Shown here one piece after another: positions 18,382-26,810 of a stretch of 64,000 nucleotides of DNA. The stretch is from Dyadobacter sp. CY347. Its GTDB lineage: Bacteria > Bacteroidota > Bacteroidia > Cytophagales > Spirosomataceae. The translations under genes and the position numbers were made by a program. The stretch's first letter is position 1. Each line of letters starts with the position of its first letter. The notes beneath the pieces are model-generated. The model made no database searches, was not told where the DNA came from, and was given only the letters and a program-made list of their open reading frames with translations. The stretch lies in NCBI RefSeq assembly GCF_021502655.1, contig NZ_JAKFFT010000004.1, positions 248,001 through 312,000 of the forward strand. The letters run 5' to 3'.

Positions 18382-18834
18382 TCAAGGGCATCCGGCGTTT
18401 TTAAATGTCAGGCCTTTTGTGAAATCCAGTTTGGACCTGTCACTGAACATTACGCTGCCGTCTTTTTCTTCCACAGGTCCAAATCCTTCCACCCAATCGC
18501 CATCCTTTTTCAAAAACACAACTTCCCGCGTCGATTCAACGCCTTCCGACATGAATTTATAGCTGGCCAGCAATGTGTCACCATTGATTTTACCCTCAAT
18601 TTTTCCTTGGTTCTTATCTTTTTCAAACAGAGTATATTCCAGTTCTCCGGTCACAATGCTGTCAGAAGTGACATCAACATGCAGGAACGCGGAGTCCTTC
18701 CCAGTTGCATAAGCGTAACATTCGGAGCTGGGTTGAGCAGCAGTTTCGTTCGTTGAGGTGGTTTCTGATTCCTTTTTTGTGCAAGAAGCAAAAATGCAGG
18801 TAAGCGCAATGATGAGATGAAGTTGCTTTTTCAT
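18382..18834 (-). CDS. Hypothetical lipoprotein
   Basis: 150 residues with a lipoprotein signal MKKQLHLIIALTCIFASC (lipobox FASC, Cys18) and a short Thr/Ser/Glu-rich linker. The remainder alternates beta-prone segments (GELEYTLFEKDKNQGKIEG, INGDTLLASYKF) typical of small Bacteroidota beta-barrel or lipocalin-like lipoproteins that I cannot assign to a named family. A Cys near each end of the domain (SSECYA and NAGCP) might form a disulfide. It is upstream of and codirectional with the M16 peptidase. Confidence 0.75.
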   Translation of the reverse strand: MKKQLHLIIALTCIFASCTKKESETTSTNETAAQPSSECYAYATGKDSAFLHVDVTSDSIVTGELEYTLFEKDKNQGKIEGKINGDTLLASYKFMSEGVESTREVVFLKKDGDWVEGFGPVEEKDGSVMFSDRSKLDFTKGLTFKNAGCP

Positions 18835-18965
18835 ATTCGTGGTGTTGAGAGACTGTTGAGTTGAATCAAGATAATGCTTTCAACCATTGAAAGCTGGATA
18901 AAAACGCAAATAATCGTTCTGAATTATTAAGCCCCAATATTCAACTCTGGTTTCTTCTCATAATG

Positions 18966-21935
18966 CTAGCGGGTTGCAGAGTCCATTCTTGTGATCTCGA
19001 TCACTTCAATGGTCAAAAAACCAAATTCTTCGGTCACAACACCACGGATTTTATAAACACCTTTTACCGAGAAATTGAACTTCGCTGCAACCTGCGGAAA
19101 ATGCACTGTATCAATAAATTGACCTTCCTGATCCAGGAAAGTCCCGAATTGCATTGTTTCACCTCTCGCCGTCCGCGTATTTTTAACCGCTACCAGGTAA
19201 CCATATTGCACCACTTCCCGATTCACATGCACATACAGATCTTTGCTCATAACGCTTTTGGGAAGCGTATTTTTCAAGAGATCAAAAGGGCTGCAAAGCG
19301 CAAAACCCAGCAATTCAATCTGATCGTATGCATCGTCAATCGGTGAAGAATGGAATGTCGGGAGCTGATAATCTTTAACTTCCGTATGAAATAACTGCTT
19401 TTGCGGCACTTTTGACGGCGTTTTGCTCAGCCTGAAATGCGCTTTCCAAAGCAATGTCTTCTTATTAATCCCCGTGAACCTAAATGCATCGATGCGGATC
19501 AGGATCGTCAATTGCTCGATCGAAATCGCGACGCGGTCGATGAAATCGTTCAATGACGTGAAATCGCCATCCTGCTCACGCGCTGCCACGAGTTTAAGGA
19601 TCGTTTTTTCTTCAATTTCATTTAAAAATTGCAACCCCAGATAAATGTCCTTGCCTTTGATCACGGCTTGGGCATTGCTATTGTTCACACAAGGTGCCAT
19701 GATCGTCGCGCCCATCATTCGGGCCTCGTGCAGATATAACTCGGGCGCATAAAAACCTCCGCCATTATTCAGCACGGCGACCATATATTCCAACGGATAA
19801 TAGGCTTTCAGGAAAAGAGTCTGGTAACTTTCCACTGCATAGGATGCCGAATGCCCTTTGGCGAATGCATAACCCGCGAAACTGGCGATCTGATTCCAGA
19901 TTTCCTGTGTCGTCTGCGGTTCATAACCCATGTCGGAGCAGTTTTTGAAATACTTTTTCTTAACGCGCTCAAACTCATCGCGGCCTCTGAATTTGCCGCT
20001 CATTCCGCGCCTGATCACATCCGCTTCGCCCAATGTGAGCTTGGCAAAATAATGCGCAACCTTGATCACGTCTTCCTGGTAAACCATAATGCCGTACGTT
20101 TCAGGCATTAATTTCAATAATTCCGGATGTGCGTCCTGGATTTTTTCCGGGTTCTGATGCCTTAGGATATACTCGCGCATCATGCCGCTTTTCGCTACAC
20201 CGGGCCTGATAATAGAGCTGGCAGCCACCAAGCCCAGATAATTATCCACTTCCAGTTTGCGCAACAGCATGCGCATAGCGGGAGACTCCACATAAAAGCA
20301 ACCAATGCACTGCGCTTGTTTAATCAGTTCATTGATCTTCGGGTCGGTTTTGAATTTTTTAACATCATCAATGTCGATCGGCTTCTCCTCAGGGCGATTA
20401 TAACGAATCACTTCCAGGGTTTCCTTGATTTTTGCCAACCCGCGCTGCGCGAGAATGTCATACTTATTCAGTCCCACATCTTCCGCGATCACCATGTCAA
20501 ATTGCGTGGTGGGAAAGCCTTTGGGCGGGACGTCTGTTGCAGTGAAATAATGTATAGGCCTTTCAGAAATGAGGATCCCGCCAGCGTGAATGCTCAAATG
20601 GTTCGGTTGATTATTGTCCTGCAGATAACCCGCATATTTGATCACAAGCCCGGAGATCTGATCGAGTTTTCTGGGGTCAAACTTTCCATTGCTCAGCGCA
20701 TCGATCTCGTAGGCGGGCAAACCGAAAACCTTGCCTAATTCCCGCACGGCGGCACTATGTTGAAATGTGCTGTAAGTCGCAAGCAGCGATGCCTGGCCAT
20801 TTTTACCGAAAGTGTCAAAAATATACTGCGTCACATCTTCGCGGTCACGCCATGAAAAGTCAATGTCGAAATCAGGCGGATTTTTGCGGTGCAGGTTAAT
20901 GAAGCGTTCAAAATAAAGGTCGAGTTCTATCGGGTCAACATTGGTAATGTTCAGCAGATAGGCCACAATGCTGTTAGCGCCGCTTCCGCGACCGACATAA
21001 TAATAGCCTTTCCGGCGCGCATAACTCACAATGTCATGGTTAACCAGGAAAAACGGGACAAAACTCTGCTTCTGGATCAGGTCCAGTTCCATCGCGATCC
21101 GGTCGAAGATCTCGTCCGTCACATGCGCGCCGTATCGATATCCCAATGCCTGATAGCTCAGCGACGTAAGTTTCTGGTAATCGTCTTTTGCACTTTCTCC
21201 ATAAATACGCAGATTCTGATGTTCGCGGTCATCTCCGAAATTGAAATGAATGCTGCATTCCTCCATCAGTTTTTCCGTGTTATGGATGATGAAATCAAGA
21301 TCTTTTTCTTTGAAATGATATTCTAAAACCTTCAAAGGCATGATTTGCTCGGATTCTTCCGCTGTTTCTGTCGGAGAAAGTTTGCTTAATAATGTATTTC
21401 CATCGATCGACCGCAGTAGCCGGTGCATGTTAAAGTCGCGCTTGTTGCGAAAACTCAATGGCTGCATCACCACAAGCTTTTCTTTATGCTTAAACAATGG
21501 TGAAAAGCGTATCCTGTTCAGGTCTTTTTGCGAGATGCCGATATATTCATGAGGCAGTAATGCATCCTTTTTTGCTGCGGACTTTTGATCAAAAGGATAA
21601 ATGAACACTGCATTTTCCAGCTCCGGTGCTTCATTTGGAAATGCCTCCTTCAACAGAGAATGTCGTGATAAAAACGCATTCAGCTCCTGAAAACCGGCAT
21701 TATTTTTGGCTAACCCTACGTATTGTTGCTGCATCCCATTTCGAAAATCAATTCCTACAATCGGTTTAATGTCATACTTCGGCGCCATCCTGATAAAGTT
21801 CAGGCAGCCCGACGTGTTGTTGATATCGGTCAGTGCAATGCAGCCATAACCGTTTTCCCTGCTTATTTGAAGCAATTCCTGTTCCGGAATAGTCCCAAAA
21901 CGAAGGCTGAAATAAGAGTGACAGTTGAGTAGCAT
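18966..21935 (-). CDS. DNA polymerase III alpha subunit, short accessory type (DnaE2-like)
   Basis: 989 residues, much shorter than replicative Bacteroidota DnaE (about 1200 or more). An N-terminal PHP domain (about 1-200) starts NCHSYFSLRFG and lacks the first canonical metal His of the HxHS motif. C-family palm motifs are present: GRGSGANS at 315-322 and the catalytic PDFDIDF at 354-360. An OB-fold region lies near the C-terminus. Forming an operon with a Y-family polymerase beside an S24 repressor, it fits the error-prone damage-induced class. DnaE2 identity is inferred from length and context. Confidence 0.85.
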   Translation of the reverse strand: MLLNCHSYFSLRFGTIPEQELLQISRENGYGCIALTDINNTSGCLNFIRMAPKYDIKPIVGIDFRNGMQQQYVGLAKNNAGFQELNAFLSRHSLLKEAFPNEAPELENAVFIYPFDQKSAAKKDALLPHEYIGISQKDLNRIRFSPLFKHKEKLVVMQPLSFRNKRDFNMHRLLRSIDGNTLLSKLSPTETAEESEQIMPLKVLEYHFKEKDLDFIIHNTEKLMEECSIHFNFGDDREHQNLRIYGESAKDDYQKLTSLSYQALGYRYGAHVTDEIFDRIAMELDLIQKQSFVPFFLVNHDIVSYARRKGYYYVGRGSGANSIVAYLLNITNVDPIELDLYFERFINLHRKNPPDFDIDFSWRDREDVTQYIFDTFGKNGQASLLATYSTFQHSAAVRELGKVFGLPAYEIDALSNGKFDPRKLDQISGLVIKYAGYLQDNNQPNHLSIHAGGILISERPIHYFTATDVPPKGFPTTQFDMVIAEDVGLNKYDILAQRGLAKIKETLEVIRYNRPEEKPIDIDDVKKFKTDPKINELIKQAQCIGCFYVESPAMRMLLRKLEVDNYLGLVAASSIIRPGVAKSGMMREYILRHQNPEKIQDAHPELLKLMPETYGIMVYQEDVIKVAHYFAKLTLGEADVIRRGMSGKFRGRDEFERVKKKYFKNCSDMGYEPQTTQEIWNQIASFAGYAFAKGHSASYAVESYQTLFLKAYYPLEYMVAVLNNGGGFYAPELYLHEARMMGATIMAPCVNNSNAQAVIKGKDIYLGLQFLNEIEEKTILKLVAAREQDGDFTSLNDFIDRVAISIEQLTILIRIDAFRFTGINKKTLLWKAHFRLSKTPSKVPQKQLFHTEVKDYQLPTFHSSPIDDAYDQIELLGFALCSPFDLLKNTLPKSVMSKDLYVHVNREVVQYGYLVAVKNTRTARGETMQFGTFLDQEGQFIDTVHFPQVAAKFNFSVKGVYKIRGVVTEEFGFLTIEVIEITRMDSATR

Positions 21936-21970
21936 GGTAATTGGGAAATAAACTTATTCGTCGAGTAGAT

Positions 21971-23200
21971 TCAAGCATTCCGATGCGCGGGGATGATGGG
22001 TGGGGCGCCGTTGAAGGGGTTTCCCATGCTGGAAATATTGGGGATGCCAATGGTGGTGCCCCAGCTCAGGATTGCATTTCCCCGCTTATCGGTGCCGTAT
22101 CTGTTTCGGATATAATCCATGGCCTGATAGAGGTTTAACTTCTCTTCCGAGTCATCGAACATATTGATCTGGTGGCTTCCTGAGACCAGATCGCTGAAAT
22201 TTACACCCACAAGCCGCACCATCATTCTCCGGTTATGCAGCAAATCGAACAGCCTTTCAATCTGCGGGATCAATGTATGATCGGCAGACGTGTATGGAAT
22301 CTTGACTTGTTTTGAAACCGTATTAAAGTCGGAATACCGGATCTTTACAGAAATACAGGAGGTGAGTTTATTGCCATTCCGCAGCTGGTAGGCCAGATTT
22401 TCACCCATGGCCCGCAGCATTTCCCGCATTCGTTTGACGTCACCGGTGTCTTTCCCAAATGTGCGTTCATTGGAAATGGATTTACGCTCATGAAACGGAA
22501 CGATAGGGGAGTTGTCGAGCCCATTTGCCCGATTCCATAAGAGAATGCCATTTTTGCCCAATATTTCGCCCATCATTTCCACCGGCATTTCCTGTATCGT
22601 CTTCACATACTTGACGCCCATATCATACAGGATCTTGTTGGTCTTGTCCCCAACCATCGGGATCTTTTGCACATGCATAGGCGCCAGAAAGCTTTTTTCA
22701 GTTCCTGCCTCTATTTTCTTGTGATTATCAGGTTTCGCCTCACCGGTTGCGACCTTGGAAACGACTTTGCTCGTGGAAAGTCCGCATGAAATAGGCAGGC
22801 CGCTCTCGTGCTTAATGCGTTCCCTAAGATTGGTAGCAAGCTGATAAGTGCCAAAGAACTTGTCCATTCCGGACAGGTCCGCATAAAATTCATCAATACT
22901 GGCTTTCTCAAAAACAGGCACCGTGTCCGCAATAATCTCCGATACAAGCTTAGACTCCTTAGAATAAATGCCCGCCTCGCCGCGAATGATCGTCGCCTCC
23001 GGACAAAGCATCCGCGCCATTTTCATAGACATTCCTGAATGGACGCCAAACGGTCGCGTTTCATAACTGCATGCGGCCACAACACCACGGTCCCCGGTGC
23101 CGCCAACGAGCACCGGACGGTTGTTAAGACGGCTGTCATGCTTACGTTCCACCGACACAAAAAATGTGTCAAGATCCAGATGTAGTATCGTACGGTCCAT
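21971..23200 (-). CDS. Y-family DNA polymerase (DinB/UmuC-like)
   Basis: 409 residues. Translesion polymerase. The catalytic carboxylates are intact: D9 and D11 in HLDLDTFF, and D103-E104 in SIDEFY, so it should be active, unlike ImuB, which has lost them. Thumb, HhH (VQKIPMVGDKTNKIL) and little-finger regions follow. HQINMF near residue 360 resembles a beta-clamp-binding motif. It is separated from dnaE by 35 bp and reads away from the S24 repressor, whose putative operators overlap its promoter. The C-terminal tail after the clamp motif is longer than in minimal DinB. Confidence 0.92.
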   Translation of the reverse strand: MDRTILHLDLDTFFVSVERKHDSRLNNRPVLVGGTGDRGVVAACSYETRPFGVHSGMSMKMARMLCPEATIIRGEAGIYSKESKLVSEIIADTVPVFEKASIDEFYADLSGMDKFFGTYQLATNLRERIKHESGLPISCGLSTSKVVSKVATGEAKPDNHKKIEAGTEKSFLAPMHVQKIPMVGDKTNKILYDMGVKYVKTIQEMPVEMMGEILGKNGILLWNRANGLDNSPIVPFHERKSISNERTFGKDTGDVKRMREMLRAMGENLAYQLRNGNKLTSCISVKIRYSDFNTVSKQVKIPYTSADHTLIPQIERLFDLLHNRRMMVRLVGVNFSDLVSGSHQINMFDDSEEKLNLYQAMDYIRNRYGTDKRGNAILSWGTTIGIPNISSMGNPFNGAPPIIPAHRNA

Positions 23201-23227
23201 TTGCGTTTGGAATTTTTACAAAAATAT

Positions 23228-23279
23228 GGATTATTTCCAAATATATGGAGCATATCCAAAAATTAAGAGGAAATATTCC
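23228..23279. promoter_or_regulatory. Three GGA-N5-TCC operator-like dyads
   Basis: Three 11-bp dyads with the same half-sites: GGATTATTTCC (23228-23238), GGAGCATATCC (23247-23257) and GGAAATATTCC (23269-23279). Each is followed by AAA, and the first two are preceded by AT. Centres are 19 and 22 bp apart, about two helical turns. They fill the space between the two divergent promoters. They are read here as binding sites of the neighbouring LexA-like repressor, controlling both the polymerases and itself. Confidence 0.7.
23238..23245 (-). promoter_or_regulatory. Putative -7 box for the dinB-dnaE operon
   Basis: On the minus strand TATATTTG matches TAnnTTTG exactly, 37 bp before the dinB ATG. 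It touches the first GGA-N5-TCC site and adjoins the second, so a bound repressor would block it. Confidence 0.55.
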
Positions 23280-23289
23280 AAAAAATATG

Positions 23290-23297
23290 TATCTTTG
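23290..23297 (+). promoter_or_regulatory. Putative -7 box for the S24 repressor gene
   Basis: TATCTTTG matches TAnnTTTG exactly, 44 bp before the repressor ATG. The third GGA-N5-TCC site lies 10 bp upstream, between the -33 and -7 positions, consistent with autoregulation. Confidence 0.55.
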
Positions 23298-23341
23298 CTA
23301 TTGATAAGGAGTTACAGATTTTTTGACCTGATCATTCGGCT

Positions 23342-24118
23342 ATGCAGATCGACGAGGAGTTTAAGCGTTTTAAACAAATAAGGGAAGAGTTGAATTTGAC
23401 CCAGTCAGCGTTTGCGGATGAGTTGGGCATCAGCGCCACGACTGCTGATATTGAACGCGGGCGCACGCGCATTCCCGGGCAGGTTGTGAAGGAGTTATTG
23501 AGGAAATATAACATTAATCCATTGTGGCTTTTTGGCGATAGCAAGCAGAAATATTTGCAGGCAGAAAAATTGCTGATGAGCCCCAAGGTTGTGACAGTGG
23601 ATAATTCGGGAAAAGACAACATTGTGCTGGTAAGTGCCAAAGCGGCAGCCGGTTATCCCAACAACATTGGTGATGCACAATGGTTTGAAACATTACCGGC
23701 CTTTTCCATCCCGCTCCCCGAGTATCGGAATGCTACATTCCGGGGCTTTCAGGTAGAAGGCGATAGCATGTTGCCGGTGCTGCATTCGGGCGAATGGATC
23801 GTTGGGAAGGCGCTGGATGATTGGGAAAGCATTAATCCGAAGCAGATCTATGTCGTGGTCACGGTGGATAGCATTCTGGTAAAAAAAATCCAGCAGGAAA
23901 GTCAATCAACATTCATCAACCTGATTTCATCAAACACCGAATACGGTCCCATACGCATCGATCGGAGCGAGATCAAAGAAATTTGGATCGTTAATAGCAA
24001 ACTCACATTCGATCTCGAAGCAGATAATCAGCAGGTTAGTCTACTGAGCTTGCATACGGAGATGAAGGAGTTGAAGGAGGAGATGAGGAAGCTGGCGAAA
24101 GACGCTGGATCCAGGTAA
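23342..24118 (+). CDS. LexA-like repressor: XRE HTH plus S24 peptidase
   Basis: 258 residues. An HTH_3 domain (about 8-62: REELNLTQSAFADELGIS) is followed by a linker and an S24 domain. The autocleavage site is Ala103-Gly104 in SAKAAAGYP, the nucleophile Ser142 in EGDSMLPV, and the general base Lys181 or Lys182 in SILVKKI; all are present. The C-terminal 25 residues form a short charged coiled coil (EMKELKEEMRKLAK) absent from E. coli LexA. It is divergent from the dinB-dnaE operon and should repress it until RecA-stimulated self-cleavage. It resembles phage CI-type S24 regulators more than canonical winged-helix LexA. Confidence 0.9.
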   Translation: MQIDEEFKRFKQIREELNLTQSAFADELGISATTADIERGRTRIPGQVVKELLRKYNINPLWLFGDSKQKYLQAEKLLMSPKVVTVDNSGKDNIVLVSAKAAAGYPNNIGDAQWFETLPAFSIPLPEYRNATFRGFQVEGDSMLPVLHSGEWIVGKALDDWESINPKQIYVVVTVDSILVKKIQQESQSTFINLISSNTEYGPIRIDRSEIKEIWIVNSKLTFDLEADNQQVSLLSLHTEMKELKEEMRKLAKDAGSR

Positions 24119-24127
24119 AAAATCGAT

Positions 24128-24514
24128 TTATAAATCGTAAGGATTTATCAGATTTAACTCGGCTATATTGGCAAAATCCCTGGTATTTCGCGTTATCAAA
24201 ATCAAATCATAAGTTATTGCTGTTGCAGCAATAATAGCATCCGGAAGTTTCAGGCTGTGTTTTTTCCGAATTTCTGCGGTTTTGATCTTTATCTCCTTTT
24301 CTAATTCGATAACGGTCGAATCTTCTATAAACGCGTGTAAAACCTTTAAATCATCTTCGGAAGCGGCCTTCCAGCAATACAATTCGATTTCTGTTATCGC
24401 CGAAATAATTACTTTATAATTCTTGACTATTTCATCGATGAAAATTTCAGAATCTGCGGGAAATTGCTGTTGAAGAAAGTAGATAGCAGTGTTTGTGTCC
24501 CAAAGATATTTTAT
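24128..24514 (-). CDS. PIN-domain (VapC-like) toxin with apparent ATA start
   Basis: 128 codons. The conserved N-terminus KYLWDTNTAIYFL is in frame upstream of the first standard start codon (TTG at 24382), which would remove the first catalytic Asp. Reading from an ATA at 24514 gives a complete PIN domain: D6, E42/E44 in ITEIELYCW, D92 in KLPDAIIAA and D113 in TRNTRDF. No ATG, GTG or TTG exists in frame between the preceding in-frame stop and the conserved N-terminus. The ATA occupies the place of the ATG in a typical ATGA overlap with the antitoxin stop, here ATAA. So either ATA is used weakly or the toxin is silenced by one base change. Confidence 0.75.
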   Translation of the reverse strand: MKYLWDTNTAIYFLQQQFPADSEIFIDEIVKNYKVIISAITEIELYCWKAASEDDLKVLHAFIEDSTVIELEKEIKIKTAEIRKKHSLKLPDAIIAATAITYDLILITRNTRDFANIAELNLINPYDL

Positions 24515-24723
24515 TCCCTTCCTCCCCGGAGTTGATCTAGTTGCTCATCGACCAGTTGAATGGGTTGCTTCGACATTCCTCCCTTATATTTAGCAAACTG
24601 TACTTTGTTTGTTTGAGAATCATCCCATTCTCTTCTCAAACTGATTAATTCCAGGCGCTCCATGTCCATTAGGAGGTTAAGTGCTTTTTCATTAATGATA
24701 TCAACGGTTATGGTCTGTCTCAT
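24511..24723 (-). CDS. Antitoxin partner of the PIN toxin
   Basis: 70 residues from ATG 24723 (MRQTITVDIINEKALNLL); a longer reading from 24759 adds 12 residues that look non-conserved. The N-terminus resembles small antitoxins with a short beta strand and helix (INEKALNLLMDMERLELI), and the C-terminal half is polar and likely toxin-binding (KQPIQLVDEQLDQLRG). Its TAA stop overlaps the toxin's putative ATA start, preserving the coupled layout of type II modules. I do not recognise a named DNA-binding fold. Confidence 0.7.
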   Translation of the reverse strand: MRQTITVDIINEKALNLLMDMERLELISLRREWDDSQTNKVQFAKYKGGMSKQPIQLVDEQLDQLRGGRE

Positions 24724-24785
24724 ATTCTTGCAGGGAAAACGCTTTAAAGATACAAACATCCAACAATATTCTCACAAACCGCTCA

Positions 24786-26567
24786 TCACGCCTCTTCCGC
24801 AACCAACTGCTTCTCATACAGCTCCTTATAAGCCTTATTAAGCGCCATGAGCTCGGTGTGGGTTCCCTGTTCGATGATTTTTCCTTCGTCCAGCACGACG
24901 ATCCGGTCGGCGAGCTTAGCGGAGGAGACGCGATGGGAGATGATCACGGAGGTGCGCTGATCCATGATGCGCTTCATGTTGTTGAGGATAATGTTTTCGG
25001 TGTTGGTGTCGACGGCGGAGAGACAGTCGTCCAGAACTAGGATCTTTGGATCCCGTGCAATGGCCCTTGCAATGGATAAACGTTGTTTCTGGCCTCCTGA
25101 AAGCGTTATGCCACGCTCGCCGAGTAATGTTTGATAGCCCTGAGGGAAGTCTTTAATGTTGTTATACAGATCGGCGTCCTTAACTGCTTGCTCTATCCGT
25201 TCAAAAGGCATATCCGTTGTTCCAAAACGCACATTGTTCTCAATAGAATCAGAGAAAAGGAACACATCCTGAGGCACATAGCCGATTTGCCTGCGATAAG
25301 CATGCACGTCGTAATCCTTCATAGGAATGTTGTCGATCAGAATCTCGCCTTCGGTAGGATCGTAAAGGCGGCCTAATAGATGCGCCAGCGTACTTTTCCC
25401 AGAACCCGTAGTGCCTAAAATCGCAACGCTTTCCCCCGGTTTTACGTCCAAATCAAAATCGTGCAGCGCTTTGATCCCAGAATCAGGATAGGTAAAGCCG
25501 ACATGTTTGAATGTAATCGCGCCTTCCAGCGGTTTTTCAATATTCTTGACCGAAACCAATGTTGTTTTTTCATTCAAAAACTCATTGATACGCGTTTGCG
25601 AAGAAGCTGCCCTTTGAATCTGGCTGGTTGTCCAGCCAAGCGCCATTACAGGCCAGGTAAGCATATTTACATATAAAATAAACTCAGTAATGTTCCCGGG
25701 CGTAAGGTTTCCATTGATAATCTCCTGACCACCCACAAAAATGATCAGAATGTTACTCAATCCGATGAGCAACAGGATCACCGGATAGAAGAACGCATCA
25801 ACCTTCGTCAGGCTCAATGACTTTGTTTTAAAATCTTCTGCCTCTTTCTGAAAATTCGTAAATGAATGTTTTTCCTGAACAAATGATTTGATAACCCTAA
25901 TCCCCGAAAAAGCTTCCTGAACATACGTAGAAAGGCCCGAAAGTTGCTTCTGGATTGCCTGCGACCGCTTCATGATCATGCTGTTGACAATATAAACGCT
26001 GATCGAAAGCACCGGAAGCGGAAGCAAAACATATAGTGTAAGCTTCGTGCTCACGGACAGCATATAAGAAATAACCAGGAAGAAAAGGACGATCAGGTTG
26101 ATGCCATACATTAATGCCGGTCCTACATACATCCGCACATTGCTCACATCCTCGGAAATCCGGGCCATGAGGTCGCCTGTGCTGTGGCGGCGGAAAAAGC
26201 TGGCCGGTAAAGTCTGGTAATGCTGGTAAATGTCGTTTTTGAGTTCAAACTCAATATGCCGAGACATGACTATGATCGTTTGCCTGACAAGGAACAGGAA
26301 AATCCCTTTCAAAAGCGCCATAGCAAGAATCAGCAAGCCATATAACAGAATGCTGAAAGCAAAAATGTCATACATCTCTGTCTGCAAAGCGGCGCCATTG
26401 AACAGATAATAAATGTCCAGCGTCTCCACCACCAAATCCAATGCATAGCGCACCAATTGGGCGGGGATTATTCCAAAAAGGTTAGAAATAATTGTAAAAA
26501 TGGTTCCAAGGATCAGATACCATTTGTATTTCCATAAGTACTGGTTGAGGTACTTTAATGCTTTCAC
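24786..26567 (-). CDS. ABC exporter half-transporter (MsbA/YheI-like)
   Basis: 593 residues: six membrane helices (about 1-325), then an ATPase with Walker A GTTGSGKSTL, signature LSGGQKQR, Walker B ILVLDDCLSAVD and switch His in SHRVSSA. The residue after Walker B Asp is Asp, not the usual catalytic Glu. That is typical of the degenerate half of heterodimeric exporters of the YheI/TM287 type, whose partner is usually the next gene; no partner lies here. The N-terminus KYLNQYLWKYKWYL is typical of the Bacteroidota members. Substrate (lipid or drug) unknown. Asp may still support slow hydrolysis in a homodimer. Confidence 0.9.
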   Translation of the reverse strand: MKALKYLNQYLWKYKWYLILGTIFTIISNLFGIIPAQLVRYALDLVVETLDIYYLFNGAALQTEMYDIFAFSILLYGLLILAMALLKGIFLFLVRQTIIVMSRHIEFELKNDIYQHYQTLPASFFRRHSTGDLMARISEDVSNVRMYVGPALMYGINLIVLFFLVISYMLSVSTKLTLYVLLPLPVLSISVYIVNSMIMKRSQAIQKQLSGLSTYVQEAFSGIRVIKSFVQEKHSFTNFQKEAEDFKTKSLSLTKVDAFFYPVILLLIGLSNILIIFVGGQEIINGNLTPGNITEFILYVNMLTWPVMALGWTTSQIQRAASSQTRINEFLNEKTTLVSVKNIEKPLEGAITFKHVGFTYPDSGIKALHDFDLDVKPGESVAILGTTGSGKSTLAHLLGRLYDPTEGEILIDNIPMKDYDVHAYRRQIGYVPQDVFLFSDSIENNVRFGTTDMPFERIEQAVKDADLYNNIKDFPQGYQTLLGERGITLSGGQKQRLSIARAIARDPKILVLDDCLSAVDTNTENIILNNMKRIMDQRTSVIISHRVSSAKLADRIVVLDEGKIIEQGTHTELMALNKAYKELYEKQLVAEEA

Positions 26568-26694
26568 TATATCTTATTTTAACTGCGGATTTTCCCATGC
26601 CGGACGGGCGATAACTAACCAACATCCTATCGTTTCAAAACGTTGCAAATTTAAAAGACGGCATTTCATTTTTTCGATTCTAAACAAAATAGTC

Positions 26695-26702
26695 TATTTT
26701 TG
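26695..26702 (+). promoter_or_regulatory. Putative -7 box for the nusB operon
   Basis: TATTTTTG matches TAnnTTTG exactly, 108 bp before the nusB ATG, leaving a leader of about 100 nt. No clear -33 TTG at the usual distance. Confidence 0.45.
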
Positions 26703-26810
26703 CGGTCAATTTTAAACGAAAAATGCAAGGGAAAGTATTCAAACGACCTTGCCAAATGCAGATACGTTCTTTGATTTACTGTACCTTTTATCCAATTAGT
26801 GTTCCGGCTT

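Noticed and set aside
21971..23200. Possibility that the Y-family polymerase is ImuB
   Set aside because: Catalytic D9, D11 and D103-E104 are intact and a clamp motif is present, which suits an active DinB/UmuC-type enzyme.
23209..23219. Fourth operator-like site GGA-N5-TAC
   Set aside because: Only one half-site matches; kept as a degenerate half-site and not counted as an operator.
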